Below are positions 34,130 to 43,174 of a stretch of DNA of 64,000 nt, piece by piece. A program made the translations under genes and the position numbers. The notes under the pieces are model-generated. The model saw only the letters and a program-made list of their open reading frames with translations, had not been told where the DNA came from and made no database searches. The stretch is from Variovorax sp. OV700. Lineage in GTDB: Bacteria; Pseudomonadota; Gammaproteobacteria; Burkholderiales; Burkholderiaceae_C. Position 1 is the first letter of the stretch. Each line of letters starts with the position of its first letter. The DNA lies in assembly GCF_900099805.1 (NCBI RefSeq), contig NZ_FNDR01000002.1, forward strand, positions 186,001 to 250,000, in the 5' to 3' direction.

Positions 34130-34525
34130 TCACTCCGCGCAGTTCAGCATCCACTGAACACCGAAACGATCGGTCAATTTGCCGTAGTAGTCGCCCCAGG
34201 GCTGGACGCCCAAGGCCGTTGTGATTGTCCCGTCAGCACCCAGGGCCTGGAAGAGCTTGTTCGTGGAATCTCGGTCGTCCATTGCGAGCAAATGCGCGGA
34301 GCCCCGCATCGGCTCGGCGTCTTCGTTGTCTGAAGCATAGAAGAGCAGGTCTGGCCCCTCGAATTTGGCGTGCATGACCTTGCCGCGCATGGCCTCGTTC
34401 TTCACGGGCATGCCATCGACTCCGTAGCGCAGCACCTCGACGACACGGCCAAGACCGCACTGCGTATAGAAAGCCAAAGCCTGATCACAGGTTGTGGTGA
34501 AGAACAGATAGTTCGAGAGTTGCAT
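34130..34525 (-). CDS. VOC-superfamily (PhnB/glyoxalase-like) protein
   Basis: 131 residues. MQLSNYLFFTTTCDQALAFYTQCGLG opens the first beta-alpha-beta-beta unit, MHAKFEGPDLLFYASD and LAMDDRDSTNKLFQAL the following strands, and the C-terminus PWGDYYGKLTDRFGVQWMLN is the PhnB/YjdN-like ending. The exact reaction is unknown. It lies just after the insertion sequence, on the strand of the tautomerase gene upstream. Confidence 0.88.
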   Translation of the reverse strand: MQLSNYLFFTTTCDQALAFYTQCGLGRVVEVLRYGVDGMPVKNEAMRGKVMHAKFEGPDLLFYASDNEDAEPMRGSAHLLAMDDRDSTNKLFQALGADGTITTALGVQPWGDYYGKLTDRFGVQWMLNCAE

Positions 34526-34603
34526 GATGGTGTACCTGGATGGGGGAGGGACCACGACACGGTCCGCCCCACCCGGGAGACCGCGTCGCTGCCCCCGGAT
34601 GTG

Positions 34604-35020
34604 TCAGGCCGAAGCAGCCCCTTCGCCAAGCTGCGCGTTGGTGAAAGCCATCCCAGCAATGCCCCAGGCCCCGTCCACCGCGTGCACTACGTTGACCCAT
34701 ATGCGCTCCTTCGGGTGGTGCGCGCCAGACAGCTCATGAATGATGCTGGTGGCCTCCTCGATGTAGCCGACTTGAACCTCTCGACTGGCGAACGTGAAGG
34801 ATGGGACCTTCCATTCGACGAAGGCCACGGAGGCCTCCTTTGATCCGGAATACGTGTGCTCCTTCGGCAAGACGTGGATCGAGCCAACGATGTTGGGCGT
34901 CATCGCCTTGTTTCCTGCCAGGCCGTGCCACTTGAGCATGGCGTCGGACAGGCGGGTGAAGGCGACTTTTTCCTGACCTTTGGGGAGAACGCCCTCGGTC
35001 AGGGTGAGCGTAAGTGGCAT
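34604..35020 (-). CDS. tautomerase-superfamily protein
   Basis: 138 residues beginning MPLTLTLTEGVLPKGQEKVAFTRLSDAM. Proline directly after the initiator methionine is the catalytic base of the 4-oxalocrotonate tautomerase superfamily. VGYIEEATSIIHELSG and RIWVNVVHAVDGAWGIAG fit the cis-CaaD/MSAD-like long subfamily. It is transcribed divergently from a TetR regulator through a short operator-bearing region, and is probably controlled by it. Confidence 0.88.
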   Translation of the reverse strand: MPLTLTLTEGVLPKGQEKVAFTRLSDAMLKWHGLAGNKAMTPNIVGSIHVLPKEHTYSGSKEASVAFVEWKVPSFTFASREVQVGYIEEATSIIHELSGAHHPKERIWVNVVHAVDGAWGIAGMAFTNAQLGEGAASA

Positions 35021-35082
35021 GGGTACTCCAAGTAGAAAGAACGGCGTCGACTCACACGCTGCGATCCGCAGGGTATTTCAAG

Positions 35083-35140
35083 TAACGACCGTTATTCGAT
35101 AATACATAACGATCGTGTTTTGAACAACTACAATCGTTAG
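35083..35140. promoter_or_regulatory. TetR-type operator repeats AACGnnCGTT
   Basis: TAACGACCGTTA (35083-35094) and TAACGATCGTGT (35107-35118) are related palindromes, and a half-site ATCGTTA follows at 35133-35139. They lie in the 142-bp divergent promoter between the tautomerase and TetR genes. Binding by that TetR protein is inferred. Confidence 0.6.
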
Positions 35141-35162
35141 CTTCAATGTCAAAGGAGCCCTC

Positions 35163-35738
35163 GTGTCAAGGTCCGAACAGAAGGTGCAGACGCGGCAACG
35201 CATCCTGGAGGGGGCAGGTCGCGGGTTTCGCAAGGCTGGATTCGGCGGGATCGGGGTGGACGGCCTGGCGAAGGAAGCAGGCCTGACATCGGGCGCCTTC
35301 TACGTTCATTTCGACTCGAAGGCTCACGCATTCCGAGAATCGGTTGCACAGGGCATGGCCGAATTGCGAGGCGGCGTGCTGTACTTCCAAGAAAAGCACG
35401 GACGCGCTTGGTGGCCGGAATTTGTGCGCTTCTACCTCAGCGCCAAGCGCACGTGTGATTTGTCGGAGAGTTGCACGCTGCAGACGATGCCGGCGGAAGT
35501 ATCGCGGTCGGACGAAGCCTCCCGAACAACGTTTGAGAAGGCTTTGCGCGACATTGCAGAGGCGATCGTTGATGGTCCTGCCTCACCAAGTGCACCGCGG
35601 GATATTGGAGCCGCTTGCGCCGCGCTCGCTTCGCTGGCGGGCGCCGTCACGCTCGCACGTGCCGTTGGGAATGGCGCCTTCGCGGACCAGATCGCTGCAG
35701 GGACGGAACGCGCATTGCTCGGCGCGCCAAGCCGATAG
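35163..35738 (+). CDS. TetR-family transcriptional regulator
   Basis: 191 residues from a GTG start with GGAG upstream. The helix-turn-helix is TRQRILEGAGRGFRKAGFGG with GLAKEAGLTSGAFYVHFDSK; the C-terminal ligand domain carries CDLSESCTLQTMPAEVSR. The GAFYVHFDSK form matches the NemR/AcrR-like group that responds to electrophiles or drugs. Two cysteines about 9 residues apart could sense thiol-reactive compounds, which is inference. Confidence 0.92.
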   Translation: MSRSEQKVQTRQRILEGAGRGFRKAGFGGIGVDGLAKEAGLTSGAFYVHFDSKAHAFRESVAQGMAELRGGVLYFQEKHGRAWWPEFVRFYLSAKRTCDLSESCTLQTMPAEVSRSDEASRTTFEKALRDIAEAIVDGPASPSAPRDIGAACAALASLAGAVTLARAVGNGAFADQIAAGTERALLGAPSR

Positions 35739-36267
35739 CTGCTTAGGTATCCGCATCCAACGCCGGCTCCTGGCCGCATTCTGTCTTCTGCGTTGGCCGG
35801 ACAGTTCATCCACATTAACTTCGCGGGCGCTCCATAGCGGTCGTTGAGGCGATGAAGCCAAGCTTTGCGAAGAACCCGCCAGCGCCTTCTCTTCCAGCTC
35901 GAAGCACCCAGGTGATGTTCGCGTTTTCCGCAGCGCCTCGATGGACTGCTCCACGACAGGTCCGCACGTTTTTACGCAACTGGGCTCAGGTGCGTGGGAT
36001 GGCGAAGCGCCAGAAACATGGTGGACAACCGTTCACACGTGGAATCGAGAGCGGAAATCTCATAACCCGAGTTGTTGATCCGGTTGAATCTCCACTCGTC
36101 CAGGCCCTTGCACCAACCGGCCGGTTGCTTTCTCGGGCGGACGTTGAGTCGCGGAGCGGGGCCTTGGACTGGGCATGCGAAGTGGCCTACGACATCAGCG
36201 TCGAACACGACCAGATCTCGTCGTTCATCCTGAGCAAGTCTGGCGCGAGTCCCTAACCTCCGCGGTG
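35739..36267. other. 529-bp stretch with no recognised gene
   Basis: Open frames exist on both strands here (for example 35852-36256 rightward and 35972-36358 leftward), but neither has a good ribosome binding site, a family motif or convincing protein composition. The sequence may be decayed coding DNA. CCATAGCGGTCG at 35833-35844 recurs in the gap near 42.05 kb. Confidence 0.3.
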
Positions 36268-36660
36268 TCACCGTGAGTTGAAGGTTGTCAACGGCAGCAA
36301 ATGGTCCCTTCCGGCTGGTCGGCCGGCCGGGTTCTCGCCGCTCGTAGCGCGAAGCCATTGCTCAAACCATTCAATAGGCATGCGCACCTGCTCATAACCA
36401 GTGCGAAGTTCCTCGACGGAATAGGTGTTGACAAGGAAGAGTTCCCACTGGGCATCCACATCCGTGAGGACGGGGAGTAGCCGCTCGATGTCGGGGGGAG
36501 CATCAACCTCCACGTACTGACTCCAGAATCGGGCACACCACTCCGCAATCTGCTTGTGCGAATATGGCGAGCCGACGGGCAGTGCACCCCAACGTAGCAT
36601 CTGAACGGCTGCCGCGACGGTGAATGGGAAATCAACGGGTGCAGGAGCTAGGGTGCTCAT
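36268..36660 (-). CDS. hypothetical protein (130 aa)
   Basis: Not recognised. A soluble acidic protein beginning MSTLAPAPVDFPFTVAAAVQMLRWGALPVGSP, with a tryptophan-rich helix IAEWCARFWSQYVEVD and VDAQWELFLVNTYSVEELRTGYE. Composition is protein-like and the start is ATG with GAGG upstream. It is followed on the left by apparent non-coding sequence. No function is proposed. Confidence 0.6.
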   Translation of the reverse strand: MSTLAPAPVDFPFTVAAAVQMLRWGALPVGSPYSHKQIAEWCARFWSQYVEVDAPPDIERLLPVLTDVDAQWELFLVNTYSVEELRTGYEQVRMPIEWFEQWLRATSGENPAGRPAGRDHLLPLTTFNSR

Positions 36661-36786
36661 TTGAAGGCCTCACGCGAACGTCTGGTTGTGGCCGACTACG
36701 GCAGTACACGAGCATAAGCCCAGCGACCGCAACCGCTGCAAAAGCTGCCCGCCGCGACCATAAACGAGCACCCGGACCAGCCGCGG

Positions 36787-38127
36787 TCAGTGCATCTCTG
36801 CTAAGGCTTCCTTGACGCCTTGTTCCTGCAGCGGTGAGTCAGCGCCTTCCAGATGTAGCGCCGCGTGCGAGGGAACAGGCGTCGCGCAGTCCTTGTGAAT
36901 CACACCGTCCTTCATGACCAGTTGCACCTTGGCCGGATCCGTCAAAAGCGACAGGTCCTCCAGCGGATTGCCGTCGACGAGCACGATGTCTGCGAGAAAG
37001 CCCGCCTTCAACTGCCCCAGTTCATCGGGTCGCAACATGATCTGCCCGCCCAGGCGCGTCGCGGCCATCAGCGCCTCCTTCGGTGTCATGCCGATGTAAT
37101 CGACAAAGTATTGGAGGTCGTTGGCATTGGTGCCGTGCGGCATCCACGCAAAGCCGTAGTCCCCGCCCGGCAGGATGCGAATGCCGCGCTTGTGCATCTC
37201 GCGCAATGAGGCCGACGCAATCTCCAGCTCGCGCTTGTAGCCCATCTGCGTCGCCACGGCCTCGGTAATGCCGTATTCGGCCGCGTTGTAGGTCGTGCGA
37301 ACCAGCCAGCCGATGCCGGGCGCGACAAAGTGCTGGTCCTTGGCCGCTTCCAGCATGTCCAGCGCCTCCGCATCGGCAAAGCTGGCGTGGTAGACCATCT
37401 CGATGCCGTGGCGCACGCACTGCTTGACCGATTCGCTCGAGCGCGCGTGTGCCGCCATGCGCTTGCCGTAGCGCTTGGCCTCCTGCGCCAGCATGGCGAC
37501 CTCGTCTTCCGCAAACGGCGACATCTCGGCCGGCAGGCCAGCGATGTACTCACCCGACAGATTGATCTTCAGGTGGTCGACCCCGTACTTGATGAAAGTG
37601 CGGGCCGACTTGCGGATCTCTTCAGGGCCGCTGCAGACGCTGCCGAAACTGAGCTCTTCGAACTTCATGTGCGGCAGCGTGTTGTCGCCCAGCGCGCCGA
37701 TGGTGGTGATCTCCTGGCTGCCGGCCAGGTAGCGCGGGCCGGGGAATTCGCCTGCGTCGATGGCGTTGCGCAAGACCACGTCGAGCCGCGGCTTGGCCGC
37801 CGCGGCGCCGATCGCCGAGGTCCACCCCATGTCGAGGTAGCGCTTGGCGACGCGCACGCACCAGAGCATGTGCTCTTCGGGCGGCATGAATTGGATGGCC
37901 GCAAGGGAGGGTTGATCGTTCCAAGAGAAATGCGTGTGGGCCTCGGTCATGCCCGGCATAAGAAAGCGGCCCTTGCCGTCGATCACGCGCGCGTCGTCGG
38001 TGCTCACGCGCTTCGGAAAGCGGGTGACTTCTACGATGCGCTTTCCTTCGACGAGAAGATCGCCGGTGTACGGGTCTTCGCCCGAGCCGTCGAAGATGCG
38101 GACATTGGTAAATGCAATACGGGTCAT
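36787..38127 (-). CDS. amidohydrolase-superfamily metal-dependent hydrolase (imidazolonepropionase/prolidase-like)
   Basis: 446 residues. GRFLMPGMTEAHTHFSW supplies the HxH metal motif. Later metal or catalytic residues lie in KRMAAHARSSESVKQ, EMVYHASFAD and ILPGGDYGFAWMPHG (final Asp). The C-terminus FLADIVLVDGNPLEDLSLL is the returning beta-sandwich typical of the family. GGAGGAGA precedes the ATG. It is the third gene of the FAH/alpha-beta hydrolase operon. Likely role: hydrolysis of a cyclic amide or dipeptide-like bond in a catabolic route. Confidence 0.9.
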   Translation of the reverse strand: MTRIAFTNVRIFDGSGEDPYTGDLLVEGKRIVEVTRFPKRVSTDDARVIDGKGRFLMPGMTEAHTHFSWNDQPSLAAIQFMPPEEHMLWCVRVAKRYLDMGWTSAIGAAAAKPRLDVVLRNAIDAGEFPGPRYLAGSQEITTIGALGDNTLPHMKFEELSFGSVCSGPEEIRKSARTFIKYGVDHLKINLSGEYIAGLPAEMSPFAEDEVAMLAQEAKRYGKRMAAHARSSESVKQCVRHGIEMVYHASFADAEALDMLEAAKDQHFVAPGIGWLVRTTYNAAEYGITEAVATQMGYKRELEIASASLREMHKRGIRILPGGDYGFAWMPHGTNANDLQYFVDYIGMTPKEALMAATRLGGQIMLRPDELGQLKAGFLADIVLVDGNPLEDLSLLTDPAKVQLVMKDGVIHKDCATPVPSHAALHLEGADSPLQEQGVKEALAEMH

Positions 38128-38189
38128 CGTTGTCTCCTCCGGCTTGTGCCGCCGGCCATGGGTTGTCGAAAGGGGGACTTGGCGCCGTC

Positions 38190-38978
38190 TCAGCGGAGCG
38201 CCGCGTAGAAGGCTTCGAGTTCTTGTATGCAGCGCTGCGGCTGCTCGAAAGTCGTCCAGTGGCCGCATCCGTCGAGCACGACGAGGCGGCTGCCGACGAT
38301 GCGTTCCTGCATGGCGCGAACGCTGACCACTGGGGCTACGACGTCTTGGTCGCCGGTGACCAACAGCGTCGGAACGTCAATGCGTTCGAGCGCGGCCGCC
38401 TCTGCATCGGCGAGCGCCGCACAGCTCTGCGCGTAGCCCTCGGGCGCCTGGCGCATGACGCTCTCGCGCACCAGCGCGAGCACTGCCGGTTGCTGTTCCT
38501 TCGTCTGCGCGCTAGTCGCAGCCTTTACGATGGCATCGGCGATCTCCTGCATGGCCGCCACACCGCCGCGCGCCGCGTGGGCACGGGCCGCGATGTTGGG
38601 GCGCGCCGCATCGGGTGGCGCCGCCAGCGGGCCGAAAAGCGCCAGCGACTTCACAAGGCCGCGGCTGCGCACCGCCAGGTGCTGGGCGACGATCGTGCCC
38701 ATCGAGTGCGCCATCACATGCACCGACCCGACGTCGAGCGCCGAGAGCAGCCGCGCCATCGCGTCCACGTAGCGCTCGATCGACAACGTCTTGCCGTCAT
38801 TCGGCAGCGGTGTTCTTGCGCTGCCTGGAAGATCGGGCCTGATGCGGCGAAAACTGCGGAGCGCCGGCAAGACGGGCGTCCAGTTGTTCGACGAGCCGCC
38901 CAGCCCGTGAATACACAGCAGTGCCTCGCCGTCACCGTCGATTTCGACGGTCAGATCATTCAGAACTCGAGTCGTCAT
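38190..38978 (-). CDS. alpha/beta fold hydrolase
   Basis: 262 residues. ALLCIHGLGGSSNNWTPVL is the oxyanion loop, VHVMAHSMGTIVAQH the nucleophile elbow, LLVTGDQDVVAPVVS the acid region and LDGCGHWTTFEQP the histidine. The pattern resembles 3-oxoadipate enol-lactonases and carboxylesterases. It starts 10 bp after the FAH-family gene ends, with GAAGG upstream, so it is co-transcribed with it and with the amidohydrolase. Confidence 0.88.
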   Translation of the reverse strand: MTTRVLNDLTVEIDGDGEALLCIHGLGGSSNNWTPVLPALRSFRRIRPDLPGSARTPLPNDGKTLSIERYVDAMARLLSALDVGSVHVMAHSMGTIVAQHLAVRSRGLVKSLALFGPLAAPPDAARPNIAARAHAARGGVAAMQEIADAIVKAATSAQTKEQQPAVLALVRESVMRQAPEGYAQSCAALADAEAAALERIDVPTLLVTGDQDVVAPVVSVRAMQERIVGSRLVVLDGCGHWTTFEQPQRCIQELEAFYAALR

Positions 38979-38988
38979 GCGCAGCCCT

Positions 38989-39858
38989 TCAGACGAACTT
39001 GTTCTCGATGGCGCCGAGCCGATCGATCTCCACACGCACCACGTCGCCGGCGCGCAGGTAACGCGGCGGGCTCATTCCCATACCCACGCCGGCCGGCGTT
39101 CCTGTTGCGATGACGTCGCCGGGATAGAGCGTGATGCCGCGCGAGACTGTCTCGATCAGCATAGGGATGTCGAAGATCATGTTCTCGGTCGGGCCGTCCT
39201 GGCGCAGCTCGCCGTTGACCCAGCAGCGCACGCGCGTCTTGGTGCCGTCGAACTCGTCGGCAGTAACGATCCACGGGCCCATGGGGCAAAAGGTGTCGAA
39301 GGACTTGCCCAAGTCCCATTGCCCATGGCGCATCTGTACATCGCGCGCGGTCACGTCATTGACGACCGTGTAGCCGAACACGTGCGACATCGCAGCGGAG
39401 CGCATGATGTTCTTGCCGCCCTTGCCGATGACGACGGCCAGTTCGGCTTCGTAGTCGATCTGCGTGGACACCTCGGAAGGCACGAGCACGTCGTCATGCG
39501 GGCCCACGACGCATTCGGGCACCTTGGTGAAGACAATGGGCCACTCGTCGGTTTTGGCCGCGTTGTCCTTGAACACCGAGGCAGCCAGTTCCTTGGCGTG
39601 CGCATGGTAATTGCGGCCGACGCACCAGAGATTGCGACGCGGCTTGGGCAATGGCGCATCGAGCACCACATCGTCTAGGTTGACGGCGGGAGCGGCAGCC
39701 TCCGGAAGCGAGCCGCCCTCGGCCAGGGATTCGATCAGCGTCAGCACGCCGCTGTCGGCTTGGGCCTGCGTGAGTTGCAGTGGGGCGACGGTCTTGCCGT
39801 CTGCGGAGACGAGGCCGACCTTGCGGTGGCCTTCGCTCGTGAAAGTGGCGATTCGCAT
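38989..39858 (-). CDS. fumarylacetoacetate hydrolase (FAH) family protein
   Basis: 289 residues. The C-terminal FAH domain has VGRNYHAHAKELAASVF, ECVVGPHDDVLVPSEVSTQIDYEAELAVVIG with the Glu metal ligands, GYTVVNDVTARDVQ and GDVIATGTPAGVGMGM. The family cleaves carbon-carbon bonds or decarboxylates ring-fission products such as 2-hydroxyhepta-2,4-diene-1,7-dioate. It is the first gene of the leftward operon and lies divergent from an AraC regulator. Confidence 0.93.
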   Translation of the reverse strand: MRIATFTSEGHRKVGLVSADGKTVAPLQLTQAQADSGVLTLIESLAEGGSLPEAAAPAVNLDDVVLDAPLPKPRRNLWCVGRNYHAHAKELAASVFKDNAAKTDEWPIVFTKVPECVVGPHDDVLVPSEVSTQIDYEAELAVVIGKGGKNIMRSAAMSHVFGYTVVNDVTARDVQMRHGQWDLGKSFDTFCPMGPWIVTADEFDGTKTRVRCWVNGELRQDGPTENMIFDIPMLIETVSRGITLYPGDVIATGTPAGVGMGMSPPRYLRAGDVVRVEIDRLGAIENKFV

Positions 39859-40043
39859 GAAGGTTTGCTCCTGTGTTTTAGCGATGCGCCAACTTTAGGA
39901 ATTGCGAGCCGAGGGCGCTTATCGGCCGATCCGGCGGCGTATCAGATCGTCTGGTGTGCTTCTAAGGACTTACCCGAGGCGCTGCGCCGGTCAGGGGTGC
40001 GGGGAGAAACAATCGCCGCAAACGACCTTGATGAAGCACGCAG
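39859..40043. promoter_or_regulatory. divergent promoter region of the FAH operon and AraC gene
   Basis: A 185-bp gap with a perfect palindrome ATCGGCCGAT at 39921-39930 near its centre, a possible regulator site. No other clear element is seen. Confidence 0.4.
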
Positions 40044-40913
40044 ATGCAGGAAGCCTATGCACTCCACGAAGGCGCGTTCGGGACGGCGATCGTCCTGGAG
40101 GCGAGCGCCAATCTCGTGTCGCACGCGCACTCGGAAACGCAGCTCGCCCTTTGGCTGGGCGGGGCGCGCGCGTGCGCGCACGTCGGTACGGAAATCGTGC
40201 CCTACAGCGAAAGCGTTGCGCTGGGCGTGAACGCGTTTGAGGCGCACGACATGGTGCGCCTGGACGACAGCGGGTCGAGCCTGTTCATCGTCTTCATGAT
40301 CAAGAAGGATTGGCTGGACGAACTCAGCCACGCGAAGGAACGCAGTTTCCGGTTTCCCTCGCCGCGCGTGCCTATCGGTGACGCATTGCGGCGTTCGTGC
40401 TGGCGCGTACTCGACCTGATGATCTCCGCCGGCGGCGGACGCGAACAGATCGACAACGAGGTGGAGCACTTGCTGGAGGCGGCCATCGCGGCCTCCACGA
40501 CTGGCGGCGATGCCACCGCTGTTGCGAGTGGCATCGGCGTCACGCTGGACCATCGCCTGCGCGCCGCCATCGCCCACATGCGTGCCCATGTGTCTGAAAA
40601 AACGACCATTGACGAGATCGCGGCCAAGGTTGGCCTGTCGCGCGCGCACTTCTTCGCCTTGTTCCGCGACCAGTTGCACACGACGCCGCAGGTGTTTTGG
40701 AGCGGGGTGAGAGTCGAAGAAGCGATGCGGCGCGTCAGTGAGGGCGGCGAGCTCACAGACGTGGCGCTCGACTTGGGCTTTTCAGCGCCCGGCAACTTCT
40801 CGCGCTTCTTCAAGGAGCACACCGGGATTTCGCCCTCGATTTTCAAGCGAGCCACACGTGCACCTTCGCCTGTCACTGTCACGGGAATACCGCGTGAAGG
40901 CCAGGGGTCTTAG
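40044..40913 (+). CDS. AraC-family transcriptional regulator
   Basis: 289 residues. The N-terminal cupin-like effector domain has VSHAHSETQLALWLGG. The C-terminal double helix-turn-helix spans HVSEKTTIDEIAAKVGLSRAHFFALFRDQL and DVALDLGFSAPGNFSRFFKEHTGISPS. It is the likely activator of the FAH/hydrolase/amidohydrolase operon read in the other direction. Confidence 0.92.
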   Translation: MQEAYALHEGAFGTAIVLEASANLVSHAHSETQLALWLGGARACAHVGTEIVPYSESVALGVNAFEAHDMVRLDDSGSSLFIVFMIKKDWLDELSHAKERSFRFPSPRVPIGDALRRSCWRVLDLMISAGGGREQIDNEVEHLLEAAIAASTTGGDATAVASGIGVTLDHRLRAAIAHMRAHVSEKTTIDEIAAKVGLSRAHFFALFRDQLHTTPQVFWSGVRVEEAMRRVSEGGELTDVALDLGFSAPGNFSRFFKEHTGISPSIFKRATRAPSPVTVTGIPREGQGS

Positions 40914-41189
40914 GCTCTCAGAGGAGCGGCGAATTGTTTGCAGCTTGATCAAAGCCAAACTCCCCGCGGCCGTGAATCACCGAACACTAGGCAGCATCAA
41001 TGTTGAGCCTGTGCCCGACGGCTGCTTTCGGGTCTCAAGCTGACATTGCCCTTGGCAACACGAACGGCAGCTTGCGCCGAATGTAGCCGCAGGGGCGGCA
41101 AGGAGCACGACTTGCATCGTCATGCTCGAACTCGGCAAGGGACTGCCTCGTCGAGACGACGCGGGCCGAGGCCCGCGCATCTACCAAAG
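40914..41189. other. 276-bp gap, no gene recognised
   Basis: There is no supported reading frame. An 18-bp perfect GC palindrome (41160-41177) lies near the end of the lipoprotein gene, but it is not followed by a T run. Confidence 0.3.
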
Positions 41190-41870
41190 TCAGTTCGTCG
41201 CGAAGCAGTACATCAGCCCAGCGCTGCCGCTCATTTTGAGTTGGTCGACGCTGCAGCCGCGCGTACCGTGCGAAGAGTTCCACGAAGCATTGGCTACTGG
41301 ATCGGGATTGGTGCCCTTGTGGTCGTGGTGACCCACGATGGCGGAGCCGCCGTCGCTTTTGGTCCAATTGCCGCACGTGGTGTCCTTACCGGCGTCGGGC
41401 ACGGCCAGGGTGCCGTCAGGGCGCGAGCCGGTGAGGATGTCGTGGCGGTTGACCGGATCGCCGGCGCCGGAGACAACCTCGCCCTTCTCGGTCAGCGAGG
41501 TGTCCTTGCCCACCTTGGCGTTGGCGCTGTGCAGGTCGGCCACGCTGGTGGCGACGACCACTCCCTTGGCATTCGTCCAGGGACCAGTGCCGATCCGGTC
41601 GCGCGCATTGACAGCCGGCTGCCCGTCCGCGGCAGCGGTGCTCAAATAAGCGCGCCACGTTTTGTTGCCCGCCCCTGCACTCGTGGCCAGCGACTGGCAG
41701 AAGCGGTCGGCTCCGGCTAAGCCTCCGAGGTCGCCGCCCTTGCCGGGGTTGACGCTGGTGATGAAGAAGCTCATGGAGTTGCCGCCCGATGAACGCATGG
41801 CACCGCAACCGATGATCAGTGCGGTGGCTGCGACGGCGGCGCCAGTGGAAAGAAATAAGCGACTGGGCAT
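41190..41870 (-). CDS. lipoprotein with DUF1554/lectin-like domain
   Basis: 226 residues. MPSRLFLSTGAAVAATALIIGCG is a lipoprotein signal (lipobox LIIGC). The mature part shows SVNPGKGGDLGGLAGADRFCQ, GAGNKTWRAYLSTAA and a C-terminal TRGCSVDQLKMSGSAGLMYCFA, like the DUF1554 or endostatin-like secreted proteins in which paired cysteines close the fold. The likely location is the outer membrane or cell surface; the function is unknown. Confidence 0.75.
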   Translation of the reverse strand: MPSRLFLSTGAAVAATALIIGCGAMRSSGGNSMSFFITSVNPGKGGDLGGLAGADRFCQSLATSAGAGNKTWRAYLSTAAADGQPAVNARDRIGTGPWTNAKGVVVATSVADLHSANAKVGKDTSLTEKGEVVSGAGDPVNRHDILTGSRPDGTLAVPDAGKDTTCGNWTKSDGGSAIVGHHDHKGTNPDPVANASWNSSHGTRGCSVDQLKMSGSAGLMYCFATN

Positions 41871-42165
41871 CGGGAGTCTCCTGGCAGTATTGGAGCCAGA
41901 AGGCTACCGCACGGGCGTGTCAGCGGCAACCCAGGCCCGCCCTCCATGCGGCCACCGCAACGCAACATCATTGCGGCGGAAGGACGGCTGCTTTTGGCGG
42001 CGTGCAGCCCGAGAGCGGCCAGATCGATCGTAGTGCTGCAGACCCATAGCGGTCGAGCAGCGCTGCGGATTTCTCATGCGGAAAGCAGCCGGTCACCAAC
42101 GTTCAACATGAGCGTCAGCCGACAGCAAGCGAAGCTTGCAGTCGGGCGTCCGCTCGATGGAGGGG
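41871..42165. other. 295-bp gap, no gene recognised
   Basis: Nothing with a ribosome binding site or known motif was found. The 12-mer CCATAGCGGTCG near 42046-42057 also occurs at 35833-35844. Confidence 0.3.
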
Positions 42166-42612
42166 TTAGGTGCCATGCCCGAGCTCTTGAGCGAGCCCGA
42201 TCAGGATGCCTTCGGGGCCCCGCACGTAGCAGAGTCGGTACGTGTTTTCGTACTGCACAACTTTGCCGACGAGTTCCGCGCCGCGTTCACCGAGACGGGC
42301 GAGCGTATCGTCGATATCCTCCACGGTAAACATCACGCGTAGGTAACCAAGAGCGTTCACTGGGGTGCGACGGTGATCGGCGACCACAGGCGGCGCAAGG
42401 AATCGGGAAATCTCGAGCCGGCTGTGACCGTCCGGCGTACGCATCATGGCAATTTCGACGCGCATGCCGCTCAATCCAGTGACGCCATCCGCCCAGTCTC
42501 CTTCGATTGGGGCGCGTCCCTCGAGCTCAAGGCCAAGTTCGGAAAAAACGCAATGGCGGCATCGATGTCTTCAACCACGATGCCCACGTTGTCCATACGC
42601 TTCACCGTCATG
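42166..42612 (-). pseudogene. VOC-family (glyoxalase-like) gene broken by a one-base frameshift
   Basis: From the ATG at 42610-42612, preceded by AAGGAGA, the frame reads MTVKRMDNVGIVVEDIDAAIAFF and then breaks at a run of six T on the coding strand (plus strand A6 at 42543-42548). In the shifted frame it continues SELGLELEGRAPIEGDWADG...MRVEIAMMRTPDGHSRLEISRF to the end, a complete VOC protein of about 149 residues. One missing T explains the break. It may be a real loss of function or a base-calling error in the homopolymer. Confidence 0.8.
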
Positions 42613-42955
42613 ATGTCTCCTTGGCGCCTGGCTGAAGCGCCGATCGTAACGCTGCCGGCCTGACCTCCCGCTCAAGCTCAGCGGTATCCGCGCGAGCAGC
42701 TGCGCGAGAAATTGAGGCCACACCAGAGGCACAGGATAGTTGCCATCCGCGATCGTCCGCTACTGGCCGCGGTCCGACATCGAGAACTCGCCTCGTGATA
42801 CCGAGATACCAATAGGACCAGCTGAAGCTACCTTGCAAGCACGAGACCTGTGGACCTCTGAGCGACTGATCGGGAGCCGTCTCAATCAGATGCAGGAGGG
42901 ACCATGCCAATCCGAAGCAGTCATCGGAGCCAAACAACTTCGCGAGCTCCGTCAC
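42608..42955 (-). pseudogene. possible remnant of a small conserved hypothetical gene
   Basis: A leftward frame contains LAKLFGSDDCFGLAWSLLHLIETAPD, which resembles a conserved segment I associate with small hypothetical proteins of proteobacteria. The downstream part (SWSYWYLGITRRVLDVG...) is not protein-like and no good start with a ribosome binding site exists (GTG at 42953-42955 at best). It is probably decayed. Confidence 0.3.
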
Positions 42956-43174
42956 CTCGTCTTGGGCAACGACGGGTGATAGCCTCCAAGGCAGCTTCGT
43001 AGCTTTGCAACTACCCAACCGATGCTCTATCGCTCGCTGGCAGTGGCCCAAGTGCCAGAAGTTCTTTGATCGCGGTTCGCATATCGTTGGCCGACTTTAG
43101 TCGTTGCCCTGTATCGTGCGAGGCCCGAAACGAAGGAAGGTGTCTGGCGAGGCTCACCGAATGAACAATGCACC

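Noticed and set aside
41160..41177. Palindrome CGCGGGCCGAGGCCCGCG as a terminator of the lipoprotein gene
   Set aside because: The loop would be only two bases and there is no T run on either strand.
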